DNA of 64,000 nucleotides from Henriciella marina DSM 19595 (lineage in GTDB: Bacteria > Pseudomonadota > Alphaproteobacteria > Caulobacterales > Hyphomonadaceae). Positions 40,248-49,618 of the stretch are shown piece after piece. Every line of letters starts with the position of its first letter. The stretch's first letter is position 1. The stretch is from positions 992,001 through 1,056,000 of the forward strand of contig NZ_AQXT01000002.1 of assembly GCF_000376805.1 (NCBI RefSeq), in the 5' to 3' direction. The notes below the pieces were generated by a model, which saw only the letters and a program-made list of their open reading frames with translations, had not been told where the DNA came from and did no database searches. Made by a program: the position numbers and the translations under genes.

Positions 40248-42767
40248 TTGGCAGATAAAAATCAGGCCGAGCGCGGTACGGACGCGGCATCGGCGTCCCG
40301 GACCACAGACAGCAAACCCCTCATCTTGATTACTGGCGCCGCGGGCAATCTCGGAAGCGCGCTGGTCTCTGTCCTCAAGGACAAATACGAGATCGTCGGG
40401 TTGGACAGACCCGGAAAGGAGGCCGATTGCGAGTTGATCGGGTGCGACCTAACCTCCGATCAGTCCGTCCGCGAAGCCCTCGACAAGCTCGCAATGGAGC
40501 ATGGGCAATCCCTTGCGGCCGTCATTCACCTCGCCGCCTATTTCGATTTCACGGGCCAGCCGCACCCACTCTACGACAAGCTGAATGTCGAGGGTACGCG
40601 CCGCCTCCTGGAAGCGCTTCAGGACTTCACCGTCGACCGCTTCATCTATTCCGGCACCATGCTGGTTCATCAGGCCGGTGACCCGGGCCAGCCGATTACC
40701 GAAGAAACCGAGCTCAATCCGAAATGGGCCTACCCGCAATCGAAGGCCGCCGCCGAAGGCGTCATTCGCGAGGCCCATGGCGCCATTCCCTATACGCTGC
40801 TCCATCTGGCTGGCGTCTATGATGAGACATTCGCTGTCCCGACGCTGTCTGAGCAAATCCGCAGGATCTATGAGCGCAATCCGCATGGCCATGCCTATGC
40901 CGGCTCACTCCAGGTGGGTCAGGCTTTCCTGCATCAGGAGGACATGGTCGAGGCCTTCCGCCGCACGGTAGAGCGGCGCAAGGAGCTGCCAGCTGAAAAC
41001 GTTATCCTGATCGGCGAGACCGACACGATGAGCTATCAGGAGCTGCAGCAGGAGATCGCCCGCCTCATCCATGGCGAAGAGGACTGGCGGACCTTTTCGC
41101 TTCCAAAACCCGTCGCATCTGCAGGGGCCTGGACGGAATCCGTAACAGAACCTGTCGTTCCGGATGATATCGACCAGGGGGAAAAGCCCTTTATCCGGCC
41201 CTTTATGGTCGACATGGCTGACGACCATTACGAACTCAGTATCGAGCGCGCAAAGCGTCTGCTCGGCTGGGAGCCGAAACACAGCCTGCGCGAAACGCTG
41301 CCGGCCATGATCGAGGACCTGAAATCCGATCCACTTGCCTGGTATGAGCGTAATGGCATCACGCCCCCGCCATGGCTGACGGCCGCGGACGAAGAGGATC
41401 ACGACCCCGAACAGGTACGCATCGAGGACGAGAACGAAACGCTCAGCCTGCACCGCAAATTTATCTGGACCCCCTTCCTGACGATCGCCATGGGGGCATG
41501 GCTCGCGAGCAGTCCGGCGATGATTGTCTACGATTCCGCGCCGCTCATCTGGAGTGATGTTTTCTCGGGTCTCGCCGTGATGGTCCTCGGCTTCCTGTCG
41601 CTCAGCTGGAAGCTTCGCCTCGCGCGCTGGGCAACCGCCGGTGTTGCAACGTGGATCATGTTCGCGCCGCTGGTCTTCTGGGCGCCCACGGGGGCGGTCT
41701 ATCTCAACCAGACCCTAGCTGGCGCTCTGATCTTTGGTCTCGCCGTTCTGGCCAGGCCGACACCGGGCGTGCAGCCAGCCGCCGCCGCCACCGGCCCGAC
41801 AATCCCCCCCGGATGGGACCAGTCGCCATCCAGCTGGTTCCAGCGCGTGCCGATCATCGCACTCGCCGTTATCGGCTTCCTCATCTCGCGCCATATGACC
41901 GCCTACCAGCTTGGGCATATCGACGCCGTCTGGGAGCCGTTTTTCTCAGGCACGCCCGGAAACGGCAAAAACGGGACAGAGGAAATCATCACCTCCAGTA
42001 TCTCCGAAGCTTGGCCTGTGCCTGATGCTGGCGTCGGTGCCCTTACTTACATGCTGGAAATCCTGACGGGCATTGTCGGCTCGTCGCGGCGCTGGCGGAC
42101 CATGCCGTGGCTTGTGCTGATCTTCGGCATCATGATCGTGCCGCTTGGCGTGGTTTCCATCACCTTCATCATTATCCAGCCCATCGTGATCGGCACCTGG
42201 TGCACGGTCTGCCTTATCGCGGCGTTGATGATGCTGCTTCAGATCCCTTACGCCGTCGACGAGTTGATTGCGACCTTCCAGTTCCTCATCCGCCGCAAGA
42301 AGAAGGGGCGCCCGGTTCTATGGGTCCTGTTCCGCGGCGATACCGATGACGGCCCTGATGAGCGCGTCGAGGACGACTTCATGCAACCGCCTGGCACGGT
42401 GATCCGTGAAATGGTCACTGGCGGCATGACGTTCTCCTACACGCTGCTGATCAGCGCTGCTCTCGGCGTCTGGCTCATGTTCACACGGTTGTCGCTAGGG
42501 ACAGAAGGCGCGCTCGCCGATGCTGACCACCTTCTCGGCGCGCTTGTCATTACCGTCAGTGTCGCAGCTCTCGCCGAACCGATCCGCCCCGTGCGTCTTC
42601 TCAATCTCTGCCTCGGCGTCGCGGTCGCGCTGATGCCCTTCATCGTTGAGGCGACACTGCTTCAGATGGCCGTTGATGTCGTCGTCGGCCTCGCCATCGC
42701 AGCCCTCGCCATTCCACGCGGGAAGATCCGCCACAAATTCGGTGACTGGAGCCGCCACATGATCTGA
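40248..42767 (+). CDS. SDR-SPW-VKOR multidomain membrane protein
   Basis: An 839-residue fusion. Residues about 24-370 are an extended SDR epimerase/dehydratase-like domain (TGAAGNLG at 29-36, YPQSK with Tyr162/Lys166). Residues about 400-505 are an SPW-type membrane segment (FLTIAMGAWLASSPAM). Residues about 535-690 are a hydrophobic VKOR-like region whose redox motif is C652-T-V-C655; a second SPW-like repeat ends the protein. Only the CxxC pair, not the loop cysteines of canonical VKOR, can be seen. The start is TTG 40248 after GGGGGTG. It is divergent from ku. Such proteins exist in databases but the function is unknown; a membrane redox/quinone-linked role is inferred. Confidence 0.82.
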   Translation: MADKNQAERGTDAASASRTTDSKPLILITGAAGNLGSALVSVLKDKYEIVGLDRPGKEADCELIGCDLTSDQSVREALDKLAMEHGQSLAAVIHLAAYFDFTGQPHPLYDKLNVEGTRRLLEALQDFTVDRFIYSGTMLVHQAGDPGQPITEETELNPKWAYPQSKAAAEGVIREAHGAIPYTLLHLAGVYDETFAVPTLSEQIRRIYERNPHGHAYAGSLQVGQAFLHQEDMVEAFRRTVERRKELPAENVILIGETDTMSYQELQQEIARLIHGEEDWRTFSLPKPVASAGAWTESVTEPVVPDDIDQGEKPFIRPFMVDMADDHYELSIERAKRLLGWEPKHSLRETLPAMIEDLKSDPLAWYERNGITPPPWLTAADEEDHDPEQVRIEDENETLSLHRKFIWTPFLTIAMGAWLASSPAMIVYDSAPLIWSDVFSGLAVMVLGFLSLSWKLRLARWATAGVATWIMFAPLVFWAPTGAVYLNQTLAGALIFGLAVLARPTPGVQPAAAATGPTIPPGWDQSPSSWFQRVPIIALAVIGFLISRHMTAYQLGHIDAVWEPFFSGTPGNGKNGTEEIITSSISEAWPVPDAGVGALTYMLEILTGIVGSSRRWRTMPWLVLIFGIMIVPLGVVSITFIIIQPIVIGTWCTVCLIAALMMLLQIPYAVDELIATFQFLIRRKKKGRPVLWVLFRGDTDDGPDERVEDDFMQPPGTVIREMVTGGMTFSYTLLISAALGVWLMFTRLSLGTEGALADADHLLGALVITVSVAALAEPIRPVRLLNLCLGVAVALMPFIVEATLLQMAVDVVVGLAIAALAIPRGKIRHKFGDWSRHMI

Positions 42768-42780
42768 CCGAAGCGCTGGC

Positions 42781-43854
42781 TCAGCCGCCATCGACAGCGG
42801 CCGGGACGATCCCTTCCTCGAGAAGCTCGTGAAGTTCGCGGATATGGCTGCTGCCCCGCTCGCTGCCTGTGTCGGACGTTATGACGACCGTAAGGCCAAG
42901 GTCTGGCAGCACATAGATCATCTGGCCGCCATACCCCCAGGCATAGCGTACTGGGAAACCGCCCGCGTCGCTGATGAACCAGCCATAACCATATTGCTCA
43001 CCGCTCCATGGCGAAACGGTCCGCGGCGTCCAGCTTTCCTCGATCCAGTCTTCCGAGAGGACACGCTGACCGTCAACGACGCCGCCGAGCCGATAGAGCT
43101 CTCCAAAGGCGGCCATATCCCGCGGGCTCATCGACATGTTGTTGCCGCCGAAATAGATGCCCTGCGGATCGGTTTGCCAGCTCGGGATGCTGATGCCGAG
43201 CGGTTCAGTGAGCCAATCCTCGGCGAGTTGATAGGTATCTCTGCCCGAAGCGCTGGTCAGCATGGCAGATAGCAGGTGCGTATTGCCCGTCGAATAGAGC
43301 ATGCGTCCGCCCGGTTCATCGACGAAAGGCCGCGACAGGGCGTGGCGCACCCAATTATCGCTGACGACCCAGCGGCCATAGTTTGCGCCGGAGGTTCGCT
43401 CCAGACCGGATTGCATCGACAGGAGGTGACCAACGGTGACCTCTGACAGCATCGGGTCCGGGTCGGCGGGCGCATCAGCCTCGAGAACGGAGAGTACCGT
43501 TTGATCGACACCGGTCAGTACGCCTTTATGGATTGCGATCCCGACCAGCGCAGACATGACCGATTTGGAGGCCGACTTGATGTTTACGCCGCGGTCCAGA
43601 GGCGGGCCGCCATTGAACCGCTCCTCAACCAGAACCTCGCCATCACGCATGACAATCAAAGACCGCAATTGCGGCAGCCCCTCGGCTGCCTCCAGCGTCG
43701 CCTCGATGGTCTGTTCGTTGAGACCAGAGGTGTCTGGCGCCACCAAGGCTGACCGCTCGGAAACAGACGCTGGCTGTGCGTTTGATGTCGACGGCTCTGA
43801 CGGTGCGCCGCACCCTGCGAAGATGACGATGGTTATCGCTGGCAAAATTCTCAT
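42781..43854 (-). CDS. Serine hydrolase lipoprotein (class C beta-lactamase fold)
   Basis: A 357-residue serine hydrolase of the beta-lactamase/penicillin-binding family. The nucleophile is in SASKSV (SxxK), the second motif is a YST variant of YxN in LYSTGNTHLL, and the third region is WGYGGQMIYV. The N terminus MRILPAITIVIFAGC is a lipoprotein signal (Cys15). ATG 43854 fits better than the open frame to 43896. These proteins are usually esterases or peptidoglycan/D-amino acid peptidases, not resistance enzymes. It follows 13 bases after the fusion gene's stop, convergently. Confidence 0.88.
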   Translation of the reverse strand: MRILPAITIVIFAGCGAPSEPSTSNAQPASVSERSALVAPDTSGLNEQTIEATLEAAEGLPQLRSLIVMRDGEVLVEERFNGGPPLDRGVNIKSASKSVMSALVGIAIHKGVLTGVDQTVLSVLEADAPADPDPMLSEVTVGHLLSMQSGLERTSGANYGRWVVSDNWVRHALSRPFVDEPGGRMLYSTGNTHLLSAMLTSASGRDTYQLAEDWLTEPLGISIPSWQTDPQGIYFGGNNMSMSPRDMAAFGELYRLGGVVDGQRVLSEDWIEESWTPRTVSPWSGEQYGYGWFISDAGGFPVRYAWGYGGQMIYVLPDLGLTVVITSDTGSERGSSHIRELHELLEEGIVPAAVDGG

Positions 43855-43902
43855 GACACCGATGTAGAGCGCAGGCCTCGAGCTCCAATCGCGCAAGTGC
43901 GC

Positions 43903-45255
43903 CTAATACCGACCCCCTAGCGAGACATAGACATTGATCGCAGACGTCAGCCGGTCGAGGCGGACCTGAACCAGATTGCTCGATGCGTCGAAGTAAGTCT
44001 GCTGCGCATTGAGCAGGCTGGAAAGGTCATCTGAACCTGCCCGGTAGCGCAGCTCCGCCGCCTCAAGCGCATCGGCTGCCGCCGCTTCGGCAATCTCCAG
44101 CTGGGCCTCGCGCGTGGCATTGGTGTCTGAGGCCTGTAGGCTCACATCAACATCGCGAAGCGCGCTTAGTATGGACTGGCGATAGGCGGCAAGCTGCGCG
44201 TCGCGCCGTGCGAGCGAAGCTTCAAGCTGACCATCAAGACGCCCGCCCGAGAAAACGGTCTGCGCGAGACCAGCCGAAAGCGATCCCGTCAAGCTGGACC
44301 CGCCGGTTAGCAGCGCGCTGAGACCTGCGCCAAGGTCGACGGTCGGGAAGAAAGCTGCTCGCGCCACCACAATATTGGCATTAGCGCCGCGAAGGCTGGC
44401 TTCAGACTGTAGAAGGTCGGGCCGCCGAAGGAGAAGATCAGAGGGGAGCCCAGCTGGTATCTGCGGCAGGGCAACGTCCAGAATATCCTCTCCGGGCACC
44501 TCAAAGCCTTGCGGCACGCGGCCGGTCAGGATCGCAAGTGCGGTTTCAAAACCCGTGATCTGTGCCTCGATTTGTGGGATGCGGGCCCGTGCATTTGCAA
44601 GCTGGGCGCGCTGGGCCGACACATCGAAGCCGGAGATCGCGCCAGCCTCATAGCGCACCTCGACGATCTCGAAAATGCGTTCGGAAATATCGAGGTTCTG
44701 GCGCGCGACCGCCAGCTGGTCCCGCGCAGCAAGCAAGGAGAAGTAGTTGCTCGCCACATCGGCCTGTACGGTAAGTTCCAGTGCCCGCTGGTTGAACATG
44801 GCCGCGTCCAGATTTGCGAGGGCTGCTGCGCGATTTGCTGCGTTCGCGCCAAAGAGATCAAGCTGATAGGAGGCCGAAAGGCGCCCGCTGGCGTCTAAGT
44901 CGTCCAGACCCTGCCCTGCGGTGCTGCTGGAGGCCGACAACCCAGCGCTTGCCTGCGGCAGGAAGGCCGCATCGGCGACCTGCACCGCGGCGCGTGAGGC
45001 GCGGATATTGGCGATCCCCTGCGCCAGGGTCTGGTTTGCGGCAAGCGCGTCAGCCATCAGGGCTTCAAGCTCTGCGGTTTCGAAACTTTCCCACCAGGCC
45101 TCATCGGTCTTCGCCAGCGTCTCGACCTCTGCCGCGTAATCATAGGCGGCGGGCATCGCGATCGCAGCATCGCTGACGGGCGGTTGTGGAGCAAAGCTCG
45201 TTTGGCACGCAGAGAGCGCGATCAGGCTGGCCGAGATGAGGAATGAACGCAGCAT
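43903..45255 (-). CDS. Outer-membrane efflux lipoprotein (TolC/NodT type)
   Basis: A 450-residue outer-membrane factor of the RND/MacAB type, which makes the exit channel of a tripartite pump. The signal MLRSFLISASLIALSAC carries a lipobox (Cys17), as in NodT/OprM proteins. The alternating helical and beta repeats (ASRAAVQVADAAFLPQASAGLSAS and RRPDLLQSEASLRGANANI) are the family pattern. ATG 45255 has a ribosome site CGGAG at the end of macB, and the gap to macB is 4 bases. It is the third gene of the macA-macB-OMF operon. Confidence 0.93.
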   Translation of the reverse strand: MLRSFLISASLIALSACQTSFAPQPPVSDAAIAMPAAYDYAAEVETLAKTDEAWWESFETAELEALMADALAANQTLAQGIANIRASRAAVQVADAAFLPQASAGLSASSSTAGQGLDDLDASGRLSASYQLDLFGANAANRAAALANLDAAMFNQRALELTVQADVASNYFSLLAARDQLAVARQNLDISERIFEIVEVRYEAGAISGFDVSAQRAQLANARARIPQIEAQITGFETALAILTGRVPQGFEVPGEDILDVALPQIPAGLPSDLLLRRPDLLQSEASLRGANANIVVARAAFFPTVDLGAGLSALLTGGSSLTGSLSAGLAQTVFSGGRLDGQLEASLARRDAQLAAYRQSILSALRDVDVSLQASDTNATREAQLEIAEAAAADALEAAELRYRAGSDDLSSLLNAQQTYFDASSNLVQVRLDRLTSAINVYVSLGGRY

Positions 45256-45259
45256 TGGG

Positions 45260-47197
45260 TTACTCCGAAGCAAGCGCGGTGACAGGGTCGAGACGCGCAG
45301 CCTTGCGGGCCGGCAGGAGACCAAAAACAAGGCCGGTGCCGAGCGCCGAGGTGAAAGCGAGGATGGCGGGCATAGCAGTGACCGCGATGGTCATGCCGCT
45401 CTTTGCCAGGATGAAACAGATGCCAAGGCCGAAGAGGACGCCGGCGATCCCGCCGAGGCCCCCAACGACAAGTGCCTCGACGACAAACTGGATCATGATG
45501 TCGGATCGCCGTGCGCCGGTCGCCATGCGCACACCGATCTCTCGCGTCCGTTCCGAGACGCTGACCAGCATGATGTTCATGACGCCAATCCCGCCAACGA
45601 GGAGAGAGATGGAGGCGACAGATCCCAGCAGGATCGAGAAAGAGCTTTGCGCTTCCTGCATGGATTCCAGAAACGAGGCAGTGTTGCGCAGCTGGAAATC
45701 TTCAGTGCCGTGCCGCGCGAGTAGCAGTGCGCGTGCCGCCTCTTCGGTCCCGGCGATCCGGTCGGTATCGTCGACGGCCAGAGTGATCGAAGAAAGGTAG
45801 GACTGGCCAAAGAGGCGCATCATGCCGGTAGTAATCGGCACAAGCGCGACATCGTCCTGATCCTGTCCCCATGCGGTCGCGCCCCTCTCTTCAAGCACAC
45901 CTGAGACCTCAAACGGTGCACCGCCCAGAAAAACATACTGGCCAACCGCGCTTTGAACGTCCTCAAAGAGGTTGCCGGCGGTCGTCGTGCCAAGAACGAC
46001 AACGCCAATGCGCCGGTCCATATCATCCTCTGTGAAGAACGTGCCGTACTTCATGCCTCTGTTCTGGACGATGGGCCAATCCTCCGACACGCCCTCGATC
46101 TGGCTGCGCGCGTCATTCGATCCAACGCGCAGCGTGGCATTGCTGGACCGCGAAGGGACGGCGGCGATGATATTATCCAGCTCTCCTAATGCATCGGCAT
46201 CCTGAAGGGTCAGGGTTGCGATGGCGTCGCCGCGCTGGCGCTGGTCCGGCGCGCCTGGCCGAGCGAAGAGAAGGTTCGGGCCAAGCGATTCAAATCGGGC
46301 CATGACGTCCTGCTGGCTCCCCTGCCCGATCGCCAGCATGGCCACCACGGCAGAGACACCGATGACGACCCCCAACAAGGTCAGCGCCGTGCGAAACAAA
46401 TTCGCGCGTAGCGACCGGAATGCCATTTTTACTGCTTCGAAGACCTGCCCAATCGGCGACGGGCCCTTGCGCGTATAGCGATAAGGCTCACGGGTCTCCT
46501 GATGGCCCTGCTGATCCCCGCTATCTGAAACAATACGCCCATCCTCGATCGTCACGACCCGTTTCGCACGTGCTGCGACCTTTTCATCGTGGGTAATGAG
46601 AATGATGGTCCGCCCGCTCTCATGCAGGCCTTCCAGCAACGTCAGCAGCTCTGCACTCGACCCTGAATCGAGCGCGCCGGTCGGCTCATCGGCGAGAATG
46701 ACCTCGGCATCGTTCACAAGGGCGCGGGCAACCGCAACGCGCTGTTGCTGGCCCCCGGACAGCTCGCCGGGCTTGTGGCCTGTCCGGTCACCGAGACCGA
46801 GGCGGGCAAGCAGCTCCTTTGCCCTGGTCCGGCGCTCTTCCTGGCCGAGGCCGGCATAGACAGCCGGGATCTCGACATTCTCGGAGGCCGTCACACTGGC
46901 GAGCAGATTATATCGCTGGAAGATGAAGCCGAACGTCTCGCGCCTCAGCGCCGCGAGCTCGTCCGCATCGAGCCGTAAAATGGACTCTCCACGCACCGTG
47001 TATGTACCGTCCGTGGGCCGGTCCAGACAGCCCAGAATGTTCATCAATGTCGACTTGCCGGAGCCCGATTGACCGACAATGGCAACGAACTCGCCCTGAT
47101 TGATCGTCAGGGAAACACCGTCAAGCGCACGGACTTCCGTATCGCCCGCACCATAATATCGGCGAACATTTTCGAGCTGAATCAAGGAATTTGACAT
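45260..47197 (-). CDS. macB: MacB-type ABC transporter (ATPase-permease)
   Basis: A 645-residue half-transporter. The N-terminal ATPase has Walker A GQSGSGKST (about 42-50), signature LSGGQQQRVA and Walker B VILADEPTGAL; the C-terminal half has one membrane helix near 280, a large periplasmic domain, and three helices in the last 130 residues. This is the MacB fold, which works as a mechanotransmitter with MacA and TolC to expel antibiotics, heme precursors or enterotoxin-like substrates. It sits between macA (11 bases upstream) and the OMF gene. Confidence 0.97.
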   Translation of the reverse strand: MSNSLIQLENVRRYYGAGDTEVRALDGVSLTINQGEFVAIVGQSGSGKSTLMNILGCLDRPTDGTYTVRGESILRLDADELAALRRETFGFIFQRYNLLASVTASENVEIPAVYAGLGQEERRTRAKELLARLGLGDRTGHKPGELSGGQQQRVAVARALVNDAEVILADEPTGALDSGSSAELLTLLEGLHESGRTIILITHDEKVAARAKRVVTIEDGRIVSDSGDQQGHQETREPYRYTRKGPSPIGQVFEAVKMAFRSLRANLFRTALTLLGVVIGVSAVVAMLAIGQGSQQDVMARFESLGPNLLFARPGAPDQRQRGDAIATLTLQDADALGELDNIIAAVPSRSSNATLRVGSNDARSQIEGVSEDWPIVQNRGMKYGTFFTEDDMDRRIGVVVLGTTTAGNLFEDVQSAVGQYVFLGGAPFEVSGVLEERGATAWGQDQDDVALVPITTGMMRLFGQSYLSSITLAVDDTDRIAGTEEAARALLLARHGTEDFQLRNTASFLESMQEAQSSFSILLGSVASISLLVGGIGVMNIMLVSVSERTREIGVRMATGARRSDIMIQFVVEALVVGGLGGIAGVLFGLGICFILAKSGMTIAVTAMPAILAFTSALGTGLVFGLLPARKAARLDPVTALASE

Positions 47198-47208
47198 CTG
47201 GCCTGCCC

Positions 47209-48555
47209 CTATCCGCGCATGAAGCGGGGACCGCCGCCACGCCGGCCGCCACGCTCATTCCCGGCCGGCCGCTGTATGGAGACACCGCCCGTAATAACGG
47301 TCTCGCCCGGGTCGATGCCATAAATGATTTCAGCCATAGTGCGCGTCTTCAACCCGACAATAACCCGCCGCGGCTGCGGCGTGCCATCGCCCGCAATGAC
47401 GAGAACCGTGGCTGTTTCAGCTTCCGGATTTGCGTCACGCGCGCGCCGAAAGTCTTCCCGGTGCTGCGAACCGGGTCCAGCTTCACCATCAGGCGATGCT
47501 GCATCGGCCTGCATGAAGCCGCGGCGTCGGCCATCATTGCTCGCGACAGGCTGGCCGCCGCCCTGTCCTTGCGGGCGCTCTGTGCGCGCAGGGCGCGACT
47601 GGAGGGCCGTCACGGGGACGAGAACCGCATTGGATGCGCGACCCGTGACGAAGAAAACCTGCGCCGTCATCTGGGGCTTAAGCCGGCCTTGCGGATTTTC
47701 AACGTCGACCAGCGCCTTGTAGAGCACGACATCATTGAGAACCTCAGGGGTCGGCAAGACCTGCCGCACGGTCGTGTCCCAGCGCCGGGTCGCATCGCCA
47801 AGCGTCGTGAAGTAAGCCTCCTGGCCTTCATCGATCCGCAGCACGTCTGCCTCGGACACATCGGTCTCGACCGTCATGACGCCAAGGTCCGCGATGGTCA
47901 GGATGATCGGCGCGGTCTGATTGGCGTTGAGCGTCTGGCCCTCAACAGCGGCCGACGACACGACCGTGCCGGAAATCGGCGCATAGATGCGGGTGAATTC
48001 GAGATTGGCGAGTTCTGACTGCAGGGATGATGACTGACGCTGGATCTGGGCCTCGATTGCCTCAAGGCGGCCCTGCGCAATTGTCAGCTCAGCCTGAGCG
48101 CTTTCAAACTCGGCGCGGGCTATGGCATCAGCCTTGTAGAGCATCTCGGCGCGGTCTGCGTCGGCGCGCGCAAGTTCAAGGGTTGCCTGCTGCTGTTTAC
48201 GGCTCGCCTGAAGTTCGGATAGCTGCGCGCGATTGGCCTCGACACTGGTCTGGGCAAGTGTCGGATCGATCCGGGCAAGAAGATCGCCCTTCTCGACCTC
48301 ATCCCCGATCTCGACGAGAAGTTCCTGAAGCTGGCCGGACACCTGCGCGCCAACATCGACGGACACTTTCGGCGTGATCTTGCCCGCCGCAGATATGGTC
48401 ACCTCGATATCGCCGCGGGTCGCCTGCGCGGTCTGATAGTCCGGCGTTTCGGCGCCCGACAGCACAGTGGCCTTGAGGCCGAACCACCCCGCCGCGGCCA
48501 GAACGAATATCGCGAGAACGAGCACCAAGCGCGACTTTAAGAGGCGTGATATCAT
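47209..48555 (-). CDS. macA: MacA-type periplasmic adaptor
   Basis: A 448-residue HlyD/membrane fusion protein that links MacB to the outer-membrane factor. An N-terminal anchor (about 8-30) is followed by the lipoyl/beta-barrel halves (VGAQVSGQLQELLVEIGDEV, then IYAPISGTVVS) flanking a long alpha-hairpin (QASRKQQQATLELARADAD). A hydrophilic Gly/Arg/Gln-rich segment (about 330-385) lies within the C-terminal part, and the protein ends in RGGRRGGGPRFMRG. It is the first gene of the operon; an imperfect inverted repeat lies 11-36 bases upstream of its start. Confidence 0.95.
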   Translation of the reverse strand: MISRLLKSRLVLVLAIFVLAAAGWFGLKATVLSGAETPDYQTAQATRGDIEVTISAAGKITPKVSVDVGAQVSGQLQELLVEIGDEVEKGDLLARIDPTLAQTSVEANRAQLSELQASRKQQQATLELARADADRAEMLYKADAIARAEFESAQAELTIAQGRLEAIEAQIQRQSSSLQSELANLEFTRIYAPISGTVVSSAAVEGQTLNANQTAPIILTIADLGVMTVETDVSEADVLRIDEGQEAYFTTLGDATRRWDTTVRQVLPTPEVLNDVVLYKALVDVENPQGRLKPQMTAQVFFVTGRASNAVLVPVTALQSRPARTERPQGQGGGQPVASNDGRRRGFMQADAASPDGEAGPGSQHREDFRRARDANPEAETATVLVIAGDGTPQPRRVIVGLKTRTMAEIIYGIDPGETVITGGVSIQRPAGNERGGRRGGGPRFMRG

Positions 48556-48790
48556 GAGCTTGCAGGCTTTCTATTGGCGTTACCTGAAAGCTTAGACGCC
48601 CCGCCCGGCGCAATCCGTCGGCCAAGGCTGCTGTTTTCTTCGGATATCGATCAGAGCTCCGACGGGTCCCTCGAGCCAGTTGGAATCAATTGATTGCACC
48701 GGCCTCACCAAACCTTTCGAAGCTGTAATTCCTAGGAGAGGTGCCTTTTCAATCATGCCAAAGCCGCATAACAACTGGCGGTTCACATGA

Positions 48791-49618
48791 ATGGGCGAGA
48801 GAGTTGCGGCTATGCAGGCTGATCAATCTTACGATAGCGAGCTGAAAACCGACCCGAAGATTTCGCTCATTGTTCCTGTGTATAATGAGCAGGACAATAT
48901 TATTAATCTGTTCAACGAAATTAAGCGAACGATTACAGAGCCCTATTTCGCTTACATCATCTACGACTCGGACGATGATACGACCCTTGTCCACCGCGAA
49001 TTCCTGGAAGCCCAACATTCCTCCATCAAGTTCGTAAAGAACACCGGCACCGGCGTGGTTTCGGCCTTCAAGACGGGATTCGAGGTCGCGAGAACCGACT
49101 ATATCGTGCCAATCATGTGCGATCTCTCGGACATGCCCGAAACGGTCAATGCGCTCTATTCAAAGATTCAGGAAGGCTATGACCTCGTCGTCGCGTCGCG
49201 TTATGCGCCAGGCGGGGCAAAGATCGGGGGGCCGAAAATCAAGCTCGCCCTGTCGCGTCTTGCGAACGGGTCTTTGCATCGGCTCTCCGGCATCCCCACG
49301 CACGACATGACGAACGCGTTCATCATCTACAAACGCGAAGTGCTGGATGACATTCATATCGAGTCGACCGGCGGGTTCGAGATCACGCTGGAGCTGATCG
49401 CGAAGGCCTACATCCTCGGCTATAATATTTCAGAAGTTCCCACCATCAACCGCGATCGGGCCGCAGGTAATTCAAAGTTCAAGATGCTTTCCTGGATGGG
49501 GAATTACCTGAAATGGTACGTCTACATATTGCGCTTCTCGCTGCTGAAACGTCTCGGCCAGCCCTACCAGCAAAATCTCAGCAAGAAAGACAGCAAAGCG
49601 AAATGGCACAATGATTGA
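48791..49618 (+). CDS. Family 2 glycosyltransferase (DPMS-like)
   Basis: A 275-residue GT-A fold glycosyltransferase. The nucleotide-sugar motifs are LIVPVYNEQDN (about 25-35), a DSDDDT stretch near 60 and an acceptor-side segment DLSDMPETV near 115; the GGFEITLELIAKAY segment near 195 resembles polyprenyl-phosphate mannose/glucose synthases. It therefore probably charges undecaprenyl-P with a sugar for a GT-C partner. ATG 48812 is an alternative start with a better purine run. The next gene overlaps it by 8 bases. Confidence 0.88.
   Translation: MGERVAAMQADQSYDSELKTDPKISLIVPVYNEQDNIINLFNEIKRTITEPYFAYIIYDSDDDTTLVHREFLEAQHSSIKFVKNTGTGVVSAFKTGFEVARTDYIVPIMCDLSDMPETVNALYSKIQEGYDLVVASRYAPGGAKIGGPKIKLALSRLANGSLHRLSGIPTHDMTNAFIIYKREVLDDIHIESTGGFEITLELIAKAYILGYNISEVPTINRDRAAGNSKFKMLSWMGNYLKWYVYILRFSLLKRLGQPYQQNLSKKDSKAKWHND

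Noticed and set aside
40121..40259. A minus-strand frame between ku and the fusion gene reads like a small membrane-type protein ending in GKPAPAPD.
   Set aside because: It has no ATG, GTG or TTG start after the upstream stop and runs into the start of the divergent gene; codon pattern alone is not enough.
42781..43854. Serine hydrolase as an antibiotic-resistance beta-lactamase.
   Set aside because: It has SxxK but a YST in place of YxN and no KTG box; the family is mostly esterases and peptidases.
48566..48591. GCTTTC-N14-GAAAGC dyad just before macA.
   Set aside because: Short arms with a long gap; mentioned under macA only, as no regulator is known for it.
48684..48695. Palindrome AATCAATTGATT in the region before the GT2 gene.
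   Set aside because: Short, AT-rich and far from the start codon; such dyads occur by chance.
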